64,000 nt of DNA from Streptomyces sp. NL15-2K (lineage in GTDB: Bacteria; Actinomycetota; Actinomycetes; Streptomycetales; Streptomycetaceae). The DNA is taken from contig NZ_CP130630.1 of assembly GCF_030551255.1 (NCBI RefSeq), positions 8,227,501 to 8,291,500 on the forward strand. The letters are read 5' to 3'. The number at the start of each line of letters is the position of its first letter. The first letter of the stretch is position 1. Positions 8,934-17,837 of the stretch are shown here, one piece after another. The position numbers were made by a program, and so were the translations under genes. The notes under the pieces are model-generated. The model had not been told where the DNA came from. It saw nothing but the letters and a program-made list of their open reading frames with translations, and did no database searches.

Positions 8934-11900
8934 GTGAGTCGGCGGGTGCTACCGGAGTACGAGAAGACCGAGAAGCCGCTGATAAAGCAGTTGGTCGGGC
9001 TTGGTTGGGAGCACCTTGAAGGTGCCTCACCCGGCGAACCGGTCACCGAACCAGGCCCGTCCGGGCGTACGTCGTTCAGCCAGGTCGTCTACGCGGACCG
9101 CTTCCGGGACGCCGTCTCCCGGATCAACCCCAGCCCCAAGCGCGGCGGCACGTGGCTCACTCCCGCCCAACTCGACCGCCTCCTCGCCCTGGTGCTCGGC
9201 ACCGCGCCCGGACAGGGGCCCGTCGACCACGGAGTCGGCGGCAACCTGGAAGTGACCCGGCTGCTGCGCAACGGCGTCAACGCCCGCCTGCTGCCCGGCT
9301 GGAACAAGGGCGACCCCGAACTCGTACACCTCGTCGACTGGGACGGCGAGAACGGAGGCCTCAACGACCTCCTCGTCGTCAGCCAGTTCCGCGTGGAACG
9401 CAAGGATGCCCGGCCCGTCATCCCCGACCTGGTGCTGTTCGTCAACGGACTGCCCTGGATCGTCATCGAGTGCAAGGCCCCGCTGACGTCGGGCGGGAAG
9501 CACTCCAGCCGGGCGGCACTCGACGACGCCGTGGGCCAGGTCTGCCGGTACGCGAGCCTGGAGTCCCCGGCGCCCGTCGCCGAGTTCACACGCTTCGCAC
9601 AGGTGCTGGTCGGTACCGACCGTACGTATGCCGAGCTGGGCACCGTCACCTCGACGCCGGAGTACTTCACACCTTGGCGTACGACCGAACCCGCGCCCGC
9701 CGACGGATGCGACACCGACCTCGCCGTCCTCACCGCCGGCGTGCTGAGTCCCGATCACCTCCTCACCCTGGTCAGGGACTTCACCACCGAGCGCGGCCAG
9801 GGCAGCCGCACCCTCAAGGTGATCGGCCGCCACCAGCAGTTCAAGGCCGTGCTGAGGCTCGCCCGCCGGCTCAAGGCCCGCAGGAGAGCGATCGCGGCGA
9901 AGGAGGATGTCGACCAGCGCGGCGGGGTCGTCTGGCACACCCAGGGCTCCGGCAAGAGCCTCACCATGGCGTTCCTCGTGCGCCACATCAGAAGCGACAG
10001 GGAGCTGCGGGGCCACAAGGTCGTCGTCGTCACCGACCGTATCGACCTGGAGAAGCAGATCCAGGAGTCGCTGGCCGCCGCCGAGGAGGACGTTCACCGC
10101 GCAGACGGGGTCGATGACGCTCGGGCACAGCTCGCCGTACGTGTACCGGACGTCGTGCTGGTGATGCTCCAGAAGGCGCAGCGCGACGAGACCGCATCCG
10201 ATGGGCAAGAGGAGAATCTCGGCACCGGCGACGGCGAGGAGACCCGCGTCCAGGTCAGGCCTGCGAACCCCAGTTCCGACATCGTGGTCCTCGTCGACGA
10301 GGCGCACCGCGGCCAGGACAGCTGGCTGCACGCCCGGCTGCGCGCCCTGCTGCCGAACTCCGTCCTGGTCGGCTTCACCGGCACCCCCATCATCAGCGGG
10401 GCGCGCAAGAAGACCGAGGAGGTCTTCGGGCCGCTCGTCGACACGTACACGCTGCGCGACGCCGAACGCGACCGGTCTGTCGTCCCCGTGCGCTACGAGG
10501 CGTACGACGTGCCGCTGGAAGTCGTCGAGAAGGGCGTCCTGGACACCCGGTTCGACGAGCAGGTTCCCGCCGACCCGGAGCGGCGTGACAGCGTGCTGCG
10601 GACGTTCGCGCGGCGCAAGGAGGTTCTCGAGGCGCCGCCCGTCATCGCCCACAAGGCCGATCACATGCTCCGGCACTGGGCGGTCAACGCGCTGCCCGAC
10701 CGCTTCGGTGCCCAGGTGGTCGCGGTGTCACGGCTCGCCGCGACCCGCTACCGGGACGCCCTGATCGACGCCCGGGACAGGCTGCTCGCGCAGCTCGACG
10801 CACTTGACCCGGCGATCGCCCACGACCCGACGGCGGCCCTCGGAGCCGACGCCGACCTGCGCAAACTCCTCACCGTCCTGCCGCACCGCGATGTCCTCGC
10901 CTCCATCGACGCGGCGGTCGTCATCCACGGAGAGGGCCAGAAGGACCCGGAGGAGTGGCGGGACTGGACGCTGAAGTCCAAGCAGGACGCGTACATCGAA
11001 CGCTTCAAGGCGGGACTCGGTGACCCGCTGGCCGCCGCCCTCGACCCCTCCTGGGACGTTGACCCGCACGGCCCGGGGCGCCCCACTGGCCTGCCCGTGA
11101 CCGACGTGTTCCAGACCGGGCAGCCGCCCGCGCAAGAGGCGGAGGACGACGAGAGCGGGGAGGAGACCGGGGAGCCATTCGCCTTTCTCGTCGTCCAGTC
11201 CATGCTCCTCACCGGCTTCGACGCGCCCGTGGAGCAGGTCCTGTACCTGGACTGCGGCCTGTCCGGCGTGGGGCTGCTCCAGGCCGTGGCCCGCACCAAC
11301 CGACCGTACCCGCGCAAGAGGTGGGGCACGGTCGTCGACTACATCGGCATCGGCGACGAACTCGCACGGTCCCTGCACGCCTACGAACAGCACCACCTGC
11401 GCGAGGTCTACGGCTACGACAACGTCTCCGTCGACCACCTGCGAAGCGACTTCAAGGGCACACCGCCCACGGGTGAGGGCCTGCTGCTCCAGGCCGACGC
11501 CGCCGCGGACCGGCTCCTGTCCGACCTGCACGACCGTGTCGCCGGCTTCGTCCGGAACCAGAACCTCGCCGCCTTCGATCGGCACGGCATCCTCACCCTG
11601 GCCGACGAACAGCGCCGCGAGGCACTGCTCGACGCCCTCGCCGACCCGCTCGTACGGGGCGAGTTCGACGAACTGGCGCGGGACTTCCTCACGGCCCTCG
11701 GCGCCGTCCTGCCCCGCCCCTACGCCCTCACCTACGAGCAGCTGGCAGGCAACCTCGGCGAGGTGCAGTACCTGGCGCGGCAGCGCTACCTGGACGGACG
11801 CGACGAGTTCAGCCCCCGCCGGTACGCGGCGAAGGTACGCCGGCTCATCGCCGACCACATCCGGGCCACCGGAGTGGAGCTGCGCGTCCCGCCCGTGGAA

Positions 11901-12476
11901 CTGACCGCGCCCGACTTCATGGAACGCGTCGACGCCAACCCCGACGCCCGCGCCAGAACCAGGTACATGGTCAGTCGGCTGCGCACCCACATCACGGCGA
12001 AGATCGGCACGGACCGCGCCCGCTACGAGCTGTTCAGCACCCGCCTGGAGGAGATCGTCCAGCGGATGCGCCAGGACTTCGAGCAGGCCGCGGACGACCT
12101 GGCACGGCTCCGCGGCGAGATCGTCGCGGAGCCCGAGGAGACGGGGCCGCACCTCGACCCGCTCACCGAACGGCCGGTGTACCGGGCGCTGGTGCGAGAG
12201 CTGGAGCAGGCGGGGGCGGCTCCCCTGCCTGACGGCGTCGATCTCCACGAGGTGGCCTGCTTGATCACGGAGGACATAGCGGTCATGGTGCGTCCGCAGC
12301 ACTTCGTGACACAGACCGAGGCACGCATCGAGGCCCGCAAGGAACTGCGTTTCAAGGTGGCCGGCCATCTCCACATGGACTGGGACGACACCGCGGACAT
12401 GGCGGCCGGGCTCCTGGAACTCGCGGTGGAGCGACGCGACGACTTCCGGCGCTACCAGGCACGGCCGCGCCCGTGA
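8934..12476 (+). CDS. hsdR: type I restriction-modification endonuclease subunit HsdR
   Basis: HsdR is the ATP-driven DNA translocase and nuclease subunit. The predicted 1180 residues contain the PD-(E/D)xK nuclease site (PDLVLF with Asp near 164, then ECK with Glu 179 and Lys 181). They also contain the SF2 translocase motifs: GSGKS from 338, DEAH at 455-458, GFTGTPI shortly after, and a C-terminal helicase half with the TGFDAP and ARTNRP motifs. The start chosen is GTG 8934, with AGGGAG 7 bases upstream. An upstream in-frame ATG at 8892 lacks one. hsdR is separated from hsdM-hsdS by the regulatory cassette but is intact, so the complex should be assembled in trans. The gene before it is the RsbW-like ATPase, and the gene after is a metalloprotease 52 bases downstream. 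Confidence 0.94.
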   Translation: MSRRVLPEYEKTEKPLIKQLVGLGWEHLEGASPGEPVTEPGPSGRTSFSQVVYADRFRDAVSRINPSPKRGGTWLTPAQLDRLLALVLGTAPGQGPVDHGVGGNLEVTRLLRNGVNARLLPGWNKGDPELVHLVDWDGENGGLNDLLVVSQFRVERKDARPVIPDLVLFVNGLPWIVIECKAPLTSGGKHSSRAALDDAVGQVCRYASLESPAPVAEFTRFAQVLVGTDRTYAELGTVTSTPEYFTPWRTTEPAPADGCDTDLAVLTAGVLSPDHLLTLVRDFTTERGQGSRTLKVIGRHQQFKAVLRLARRLKARRRAIAAKEDVDQRGGVVWHTQGSGKSLTMAFLVRHIRSDRELRGHKVVVVTDRIDLEKQIQESLAAAEEDVHRADGVDDARAQLAVRVPDVVLVMLQKAQRDETASDGQEENLGTGDGEETRVQVRPANPSSDIVVLVDEAHRGQDSWLHARLRALLPNSVLVGFTGTPIISGARKKTEEVFGPLVDTYTLRDAERDRSVVPVRYEAYDVPLEVVEKGVLDTRFDEQVPADPERRDSVLRTFARRKEVLEAPPVIAHKADHMLRHWAVNALPDRFGAQVVAVSRLAATRYRDALIDARDRLLAQLDALDPAIAHDPTAALGADADLRKLLTVLPHRDVLASIDAAVVIHGEGQKDPEEWRDWTLKSKQDAYIERFKAGLGDPLAAALDPSWDVDPHGPGRPTGLPVTDVFQTGQPPAQEAEDDESGEETGEPFAFLVVQSMLLTGFDAPVEQVLYLDCGLSGVGLLQAVARTNRPYPRKRWGTVVDYIGIGDELARSLHAYEQHHLREVYGYDNVSVDHLRSDFKGTPPTGEGLLLQADAAADRLLSDLHDRVAGFVRNQNLAAFDRHGILTLADEQRREALLDALADPLVRGEFDELARDFLTALGAVLPRPYALTYEQLAGNLGEVQYLARQRYLDGRDEFSPRRYAAKVRRLIADHIRATGVELRVPPVELTAPDFMERVDANPDARARTRYMVSRLRTHITAKIGTDRARYELFSTRLEEIVQRMRQDFEQAADDLARLRGEIVAEPEETGPHLDPLTERPVYRALVRELEQAGAAPLPDGVDLHEVACLITEDIAVMVRPQHFVTQTEARIEARKELRFKVAGHLHMDWDDTADMAAGLLELAVERRDDFRRYQARPRP

Positions 12477-12528
12477 GACCGGCACGGCGGTGGCGGGGCC
12501 TGTCAGTGGCGGATGGTACGAATGGCGG

Positions 12529-13260
12529 GTGAGCGTCCTCGTCCAGTCCGCCCTCGCGTCACTGCCCCTGCCGGGACAGTGGACGTGGCGGGTCGTCGAG
12601 AGACCGCGCCGCAGGACACTCGGGATCGAGATCCGCGAGGACGGGACCGTACTCTTCGCGGTGCCCCCGGACGCCGATCCGCAGGCCGTCGCCGACGCGG
12701 TGCGCTCGCGGCTGCCCCGTATCGCGGGCGAGGTCGAGCGCCGCATGCGCCGCGGAGGAGAGCCCGTCAAGGAACTGGTCAGCGGGGCGAGCTTCGCCTA
12801 TCTCGGTCGGCGGCACCGGCTCAAGGTCGTCCCCGCCGAGTCGGGCGCGCGAGTGAGGCTGCACCAGGGTTGGCTGGAACTTCCTCAGTGCGGCTCTCCG
12901 CCGGAGGGAGCGGGGCTGATCGCGGACTGGTACACGGCACGGGGTGGCCGGTGGATGACCGCGCGTGCCGCGCCCCTGGCCGCGCGGGCCGGGGTCACTC
13001 CCGGACAGATCACCGTGCGGGACCTCGGGGAACGCTGGGGGTCCTGCGAGCCGGACGGCGGCATCTCCGCGCACTGGGCGCTGATGCAACTGCCTCCCGC
13101 CCTGGTGGACCTGGTCCTCGTCCATGAGCTGACGCACCTGACGGTCTCCGCTCACGGGGCGGCGTTCCGACGCCGGATGAGGCTGGTACTCGAAGACCTC
13201 GAAGAGCTGGAACACCGATTCGCGCAGGCGGAGCCCGAGCTGTGGCGCGGGGCCGTGTAA
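12529..13260 (+). CDS. YgjP-type (DUF45/WLM-like) zinc metallopeptidase
   Basis: This protein of about 243 residues has the DUF45/YgjP metallopeptidase fold. The zinc site is HELTHL near residues 198-203, with the following conserved His in SAHGAAFRRRM. The upstream RDLGERWGSCEPDGGISAHWAL stretch is characteristic of the family. The GTG at 12529 is the chosen start; a GTG at 12490 is possible and would add 13 residues. Neither has a good ribosome site. Such peptidases frequently sit next to hsdR in type I restriction loci, which suggests a role in turnover of the complex, but the substrate is not established. It follows hsdR by 52 bases on the same strand, so it is probably in the same operon. 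It ends 56 bases from the convergent polysaccharide operon. Confidence 0.87.
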   Translation: MSVLVQSALASLPLPGQWTWRVVERPRRRTLGIEIREDGTVLFAVPPDADPQAVADAVRSRLPRIAGEVERRMRRGGEPVKELVSGASFAYLGRRHRLKVVPAESGARVRLHQGWLELPQCGSPPEGAGLIADWYTARGGRWMTARAAPLAARAGVTPGQITVRDLGERWGSCEPDGGISAHWALMQLPPALVDLVLVHELTHLTVSAHGAAFRRRMRLVLEDLEELEHRFAQAEPELWRGAV

Positions 13261-13316
13261 GAGCCGGTCGACAGCTCTCATGCCGAGCCCTCACGTCCCG
13301 GAGTTGTCCCAGGAAC

Positions 13317-15095
13317 CTACGACCCGCTGCCCTCCGGTGCCCACAGCTCGAACCGGCTGGTGCCCCCGGCCGTGGCATAGGGAACCGTGCCGATGAGGCG
13401 GTAGCCGGAGGAGTGGACCAGGGCGTCGCGGACGAGGACGCTCGCGCCGGTCGGGTTTCCGCGGTCGAGCACGATGAGCGTGAAATGCCGCTCGGCCACC
13501 GCGGCCCGGAAGCCGGCCGCGCCGGTCAGGTGGCGCCCGGAACGGGTCGTGTAGTCGATCGTGTAGGTGGAGTTCCACTGGCGGTACGAGGTGTCCCGCC
13601 CCAGCTCGTAGACCGGCACCTCGTAGGTGTCGGCGAGGTAGCGGCCGTGCGCGTTGACGTAGGGGCGCAGGGCTGACACCAGAGCGCTGGAGTCCGGCCA
13701 CGTGTGATAGTTGGCGTAGGCCTGTGACATGCCGCTGGAGAGCAGCAGCACGCCCAGGAAGATCGCCCACTGCGGGTACTTGAAGTGCGGGCCCATCAGG
13801 CGGGTGACGCCGACCCCGGCGAGCGGCGCGGCGAAGAACAGCCCGTAGCCGATGTGCTTGTGCAGCGAGACCTCGGTGTGCAGGTGCAGCTGGTAGGCGG
13901 GCGCGAGCAGGGCCGTGCCGACCAGCACCAGGCCGAGCGCGGCTCGCCAGCGGGCCCCCGGCAGCGACCCGCGCCAGCCGGGCATCTCGCTCATGCGGCC
14001 GCTGCGGACGTACGAGACCGTCCCCAGGCAGGCCACGGCGACGGCGAGGCCGCCCCAGCGGGCGCAGTCGCGCAGGATCTGCCAGGCGGGCGTGGTGCCC
14101 ACGGCGCGGGCCGTGGTGGTGGACTGGATCGCCGACAGGTACCCGGAGGCGTACAGCCCGGCGCCCAGCAGCCCCGCGGTGGTCAGGGCCAGCAGTGCGC
14201 CGCGCACCAACGCCCGGGGCAGACCGCGCCGTTGGTAGGCGGTCAGTACACCGAGCAGCACGAGGGTGGGCACATACAGGGCGGAGGCGTACTTGACCGC
14301 CACGGCGAGCGCGGCGACCGGCGCGGCGAGCAGCGTGAGCAGCGGGTGCGAACCCGCGGTGCGGACGACGATCCAGGCGGCCAGGGCCAGCAGGAACAGG
14401 GCGAGGGCGTCATACGTGGCGAAGTTGCCCATGAATGCCGTGGACTGGGCGATGGCGAAGACGCCGGCCGCGCACAGTCCCGCGCGCTCGTTGAACAGCC
14501 GACGCGTCATCGCGTACAGCAGGGACGTGCAGCCCAGCATGCAGACGAGGCTCAGCGCGCGGGCCCCGGTCAGCCCGAACACGGAGTCGACGGCGGCCGC
14601 CAGGACGGGGTAGAGAACGGGCGCACCGGAGAAGTAGCTGTCGAAGCCGCCGTAGAGCTTCGTCCCGTAGAGCAGGTGACCGAGCTCGGCGTGACCGGCG
14701 AACAGGTAGAGGGCCTCGTCTTCGAAGGCCGTGTTCTGCAGGCGCAGCGACAACGCGGTCTGCACCAGCAGCAGGCCGAGCAGGACGAGCCGGCTGACCC
14801 ACACCCGGCGGGAGCTCGCGGCGGCGGACCAGCCGGAGTCGGGGACGGGGCGCAGCGTATAGCCCGCGGACGTCAGCCGGAGCACGCGCAGCTGCATCGT
14901 CTCCGCGACCCGGGACCGGGCTTTCGGACGCGCCACAGGCAGCTGCATGGTGGCGTCGGGCGGCTTCCCGAACCAGCTCGCCTCGCGCGCGGGCGGATGG
15001 AACCCGTAGCCGGGGTCCGGATCGGGATCCGGCTCGCGTTCCGTTTCGGGCACGTCGACCGGTCGGCCGTCCGGAGTGGTGGTGTCCTGCTCCAT
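13317..15095 (-). CDS. GT-C (GT39-like) membrane glycosyltransferase
   Basis: This 592-residue polytopic protein has a 110-residue, proline- and acid-rich cytoplasmic N-terminus followed by about ten hydrophobic segments. Just after the first membrane helix comes FEDEALYLFAGH. A DE pair in that first loop is the hallmark of GT-C/PMT-type enzymes that use polyprenyl-phosphate sugars. The C-terminal third is a soluble extracytoplasmic domain. The start ATG lies 11 bases after the stop of the GH26 gene, with an AGAGGGG ribosome site, so it is the last gene of the GT2-GH26-GT-C operon. Its likely role is to add sugar side chains or a lipid-linked unit to the polymer made by the GT2 enzyme. Donor and acceptor are unknown. 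Confidence 0.8.
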   Translation of the reverse strand: MEQDTTTPDGRPVDVPETEREPDPDPDPGYGFHPPAREASWFGKPPDATMQLPVARPKARSRVAETMQLRVLRLTSAGYTLRPVPDSGWSAAASSRRVWVSRLVLLGLLLVQTALSLRLQNTAFEDEALYLFAGHAELGHLLYGTKLYGGFDSYFSGAPVLYPVLAAAVDSVFGLTGARALSLVCMLGCTSLLYAMTRRLFNERAGLCAAGVFAIAQSTAFMGNFATYDALALFLLALAAWIVVRTAGSHPLLTLLAAPVAALAVAVKYASALYVPTLVLLGVLTAYQRRGLPRALVRGALLALTTAGLLGAGLYASGYLSAIQSTTTARAVGTTPAWQILRDCARWGGLAVAVACLGTVSYVRSGRMSEMPGWRGSLPGARWRAALGLVLVGTALLAPAYQLHLHTEVSLHKHIGYGLFFAAPLAGVGVTRLMGPHFKYPQWAIFLGVLLLSSGMSQAYANYHTWPDSSALVSALRPYVNAHGRYLADTYEVPVYELGRDTSYRQWNSTYTIDYTTRSGRHLTGAAGFRAAVAERHFTLIVLDRGNPTGASVLVRDALVHSSGYRLIGTVPYATAGGTSRFELWAPEGSGS

Positions 15096-15106
15096 CTACG
15101 GCCCCT

Positions 15107-16126
15107 CTACGGTTTCCGGACGTCGAAGCCGAAGGAGTCGTCGGCCGCCGCCTCGCGGAACGCGGCCAGCGACAACGGGCCGCTGTCGATGCGCCAGTCG
15201 GCCTCCTTCTTGAGGTTGAACCAGACCAGACCCAGTACGTCGTCCCGCGCGCGGACGCCCGCGAACAGGTCGGTGATCTCGGCGGGCTTGCGCTCCCCGG
15301 CCTCCACGCCGGTCTCCGCGACGATGAACGGTTTGCGGCTGAAGCGGCGGATCTCGGTCAGGGTCGGCCCGAACAGGGTGCGGAAGGAGGTCGGGCCGCT
15401 CAGGGCGTAGTAGCCGACGACGCCGATCCAGTCCACGTAGGCGTCGCCCGGGTAGTACGGCTTGAGCCGGACGTCCGGGACCGGGTTGATCACGTTCGGG
15501 CTCCATACCCAGATGACGTCGGCGGCGCCCTCGTCCCTGAACAGGTCGTGGATGTGCCGCCACGCGCGCGCGAAGTCGGCGGCCTTGGTCTTCCGGCCGC
15601 CCCAGGGGTACCAGCCGCCGTTCATCTCATGCCCGAAGCTCAGCGCGAGCGGCCGGTTGTAGTCGCGTACGGCGTCGGCGAACTTACGGATGTACGCATC
15701 GTCCTTTCCGGCGGCGATCTGTGCGACCGTACGGGAGAAGGGTTCCCAGACCAGGAAGGGCAGTTGGCCGTTGTCCCACACGGCTCGGTTGACCTCGGGC
15801 TGGAACGGGTCGCCCCATTTCGCGTAGTACTCACGCAGGTCGGGCCGCTTCCCCGCCTTCTCGGTGAAGGCGGTCAGGGGCGCGGTCGCGCGGGGTGAGC
15901 CGTTGACGGCGACACCGAGGTATTTGTGGTCCGGGTGCAGCAGCGGGCGTATGTCGTAGGGCGGTTCGGTGCGCTGCGTCTGCGTCTGCTTGTCCTCCGG
16001 GGCCGCCGCGGCCGAAGAGACCTGCGGGGCGGGCGGTGCGCAGGCGCCGACGGTGGCGGCCAGCAGACAGCCGACGAGGGCGAGGAGCAGGCGGCGCGGG
16101 CCGCGCGGGCGGCGCGGGGCGGTCAT
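15107..16126 (-). CDS. GH26-family secreted glycoside hydrolase (lipoprotein)
   Basis: This 339-residue protein is similar to GH26 beta-mannanase and beta-1,3:1,4-glucanase enzymes. An Arg-rich N-terminus, a hydrophobic helix and a TVGAC lipobox-like end (Cys near residue 29) suggest export and lipid anchoring. The catalytic region holds SFGHEMNGGWYPW with the acid/base Glu at about 167, and the nucleophile in FIVAETGVE at about 271. The start ATG overlaps the stop of the GT2 gene (ATGA, 16123-16126). A hydrolase of matching linkage coupled to a processive synthase usually trims or releases the nascent chain, as BcsZ/CslZ do for cellulose, so this pairing suggests a beta-mannan- or beta-glucan-like exopolymer. 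Linkage specificity cannot be read from the sequence. Confidence 0.86.
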   Translation of the reverse strand: MTAPRRPRGPRRLLLALVGCLLAATVGACAPPAPQVSSAAAAPEDKQTQTQRTEPPYDIRPLLHPDHKYLGVAVNGSPRATAPLTAFTEKAGKRPDLREYYAKWGDPFQPEVNRAVWDNGQLPFLVWEPFSRTVAQIAAGKDDAYIRKFADAVRDYNRPLALSFGHEMNGGWYPWGGRKTKAADFARAWRHIHDLFRDEGAADVIWVWSPNVINPVPDVRLKPYYPGDAYVDWIGVVGYYALSGPTSFRTLFGPTLTEIRRFSRKPFIVAETGVEAGERKPAEITDLFAGVRARDDVLGLVWFNLKKEADWRIDSGPLSLAAFREAAADDSFGFDVRKP

Positions 16127-17748
16127 CCGGCGGCCGTCTCGGCGCGCGGCTGGATGAGGGCGCGGGCGACCGCGACGCCGTAGAACAGGCCGGAGGCGAG
16201 CATCAGGTCGTAGTCGGACGGGCTGAGCGAGGTGCTCATGCGCCACACCGCCACCGCGATCCAGGCCACGGCCGACACACCGCTCCAGGCCCACAGACCG
16301 ATCCACAGGCGGCGGGTCTTGCTGCCCTTGGCCCCGCCCGCTCCGGTCGGCGTCCAGCCCATCGGGCGGCGGCGCAGGGTGTCCCAGATGGCGAAGGCGT
16401 GCGCCCAGCCGTACAGGATGCGGGTGGCCCAGGCCTCCAGGCGGTAGGGGTTGCGGTGCCAGATCGGGTAGACGACGGTCAGGTAGATGACACTGGGCAG
16501 CACCAACCCGATGTTCGCCAGCTTCAGCTGCTCGGGCGCCGCCAGCATGATCGTCAGGGCGATGAGCGGGCCGCTGAAGGTCAGCAGCCCGGTCTCGATG
16601 TAGTAGAAGAATCCGGACAGATAGCACAGCCGGCTCACGAACCGCATCTTCGTGCGCCAGAAGTCCCCACTGCTCAGCATGGCGAGCGAGGCCATGCACC
16701 AGCGGTACTGCTGGCTGTAGAAGGCGCCCACGGTGTCCGGGCACACCCCGGTGGACAGCGCGAGCGGCACGTAGGTCAGGTCCCAGCCGAGGGCCCGCAA
16801 CTCGAAGCCGGTGTACATGTCCTCGGAGTGCTCGACCAGGCTCATGCCGCCGATCTCCGCCAGCGCGCCGCGCCGGTAGACCGCGCAGGAGCCGACGCAG
16901 ATCGAGCCGTCGCTCTTCTGCCGGGAGACCTGAACGCTGCGGTAGAACAGCTCCTGCACGGCCGCCGCCCCCCGCTCGATCCAGTTCTGCTGGTCCAGGA
17001 CCCGGAAGAACTGCGGCGACTGCACGATCCCGGTGCGCGGCTCGCGGTCCATGTACGGCAGCAGTTCGTGCAGCAGGTCCCGGCGGGGTGCGAAGTCGGC
17101 GTCGAGGATGAGGATGAACTCGCCCGAGGAGCGCTCGAAGCCGTGGCGCAGGTTGCCCGCCTTCTTCATCCATCCCCGGTTGGGGCGCACCAGGTACCGG
17201 AAGCCGAAGTCGGCCGCCATCGAGCTGGTCTCCGCGTCGTCGGAGTCGTCCAGCACGATCGGGGTGACCTTCCCCGGGTAGTGCTCGGCCAGGGTGCGCA
17301 CATGGAGCCAGGTGTTGTGCAGGACCTCGATGGGCTCGCCGCACACCGGCAGGAAGACGTCGACGTGCGGGTACCGCTCCGGCTGCCACGCCCTGACCAG
17401 GCGGCGGTGCCCCCGCAGGTCGAAACTCGGGGTGAAGGAGTCCAGCCGGAGCGAGATCAGATAGCTCACGACGGACAGCAGCAGGAGCGGGACGTACGCC
17501 CAGATCCACACACTGGTCGCCGCCGCCCGCACCTGACTGATCACCAGGCACACGAACCCGACGGCGGACGACAGGGTCAGCACCCAGACGTGCCGCCGGA
17601 CGTACGAGACCTTCTCCTGGTCGTCGGGCGGCGCCGGCAGCAGCCCCGGATACGCATGGCCGGAAACAGCCTTGCGGGGATCGGCCCGGCGGCGGCGCGA
17701 GGGCATCGCCGGTCTGCCGCCGTCGGGCAGGGTGTGCGCGGTGTTCAT
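16123..17748 (-). CDS. processive GT2 glycosyltransferase (cellulose-synthase-like)
   Basis: This 541-residue membrane enzyme carries all catalytic motifs of processive beta-glycan synthases: DDSDD at 167-171, DADFAP at 216-221, the catalytic ED at 309-310 and QQYRW at 346-350. Two membrane helices precede the catalytic domain (about 55-72 and 80-100), and four or so follow it. It uses a nucleotide sugar to extend and export a beta-linked polymer. It is shorter than cellulose synthase with PilZ, and no PilZ domain was seen. The gene is the first of three in the operon, and its stop overlaps the GH26 start. An 89-base gap upstream separates it from the hydrolase gene on the same strand. It differs from the cslA-glxA and matAB loci because no oxidase or deacetylase accompanies it. 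Confidence 0.88.
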   Translation of the reverse strand: MNTAHTLPDGGRPAMPSRRRRADPRKAVSGHAYPGLLPAPPDDQEKVSYVRRHVWVLTLSSAVGFVCLVISQVRAAATSVWIWAYVPLLLLSVVSYLISLRLDSFTPSFDLRGHRRLVRAWQPERYPHVDVFLPVCGEPIEVLHNTWLHVRTLAEHYPGKVTPIVLDDSDDAETSSMAADFGFRYLVRPNRGWMKKAGNLRHGFERSSGEFILILDADFAPRRDLLHELLPYMDREPRTGIVQSPQFFRVLDQQNWIERGAAAVQELFYRSVQVSRQKSDGSICVGSCAVYRRGALAEIGGMSLVEHSEDMYTGFELRALGWDLTYVPLALSTGVCPDTVGAFYSQQYRWCMASLAMLSSGDFWRTKMRFVSRLCYLSGFFYYIETGLLTFSGPLIALTIMLAAPEQLKLANIGLVLPSVIYLTVVYPIWHRNPYRLEAWATRILYGWAHAFAIWDTLRRRPMGWTPTGAGGAKGSKTRRLWIGLWAWSGVSAVAWIAVAVWRMSTSLSPSDYDLMLASGLFYGVAVARALIQPRAETAAG

Positions 17749-17837
17749 GGGAGGTGCTCTCCACGGGCGAGCCGGAATGCCGGGGGGACAAGGAGGCTCG
17801 TCGCCGGAGGCGCGAGTTGGTGGTGAAGCTTATGTGA

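Noticed and set aside
10728..12770. Minus-strand frame over hsdR
   Set aside because: hsdR has full restriction motifs on the plus strand. The reverse frame has no motif and follows from third-position G/C bias.
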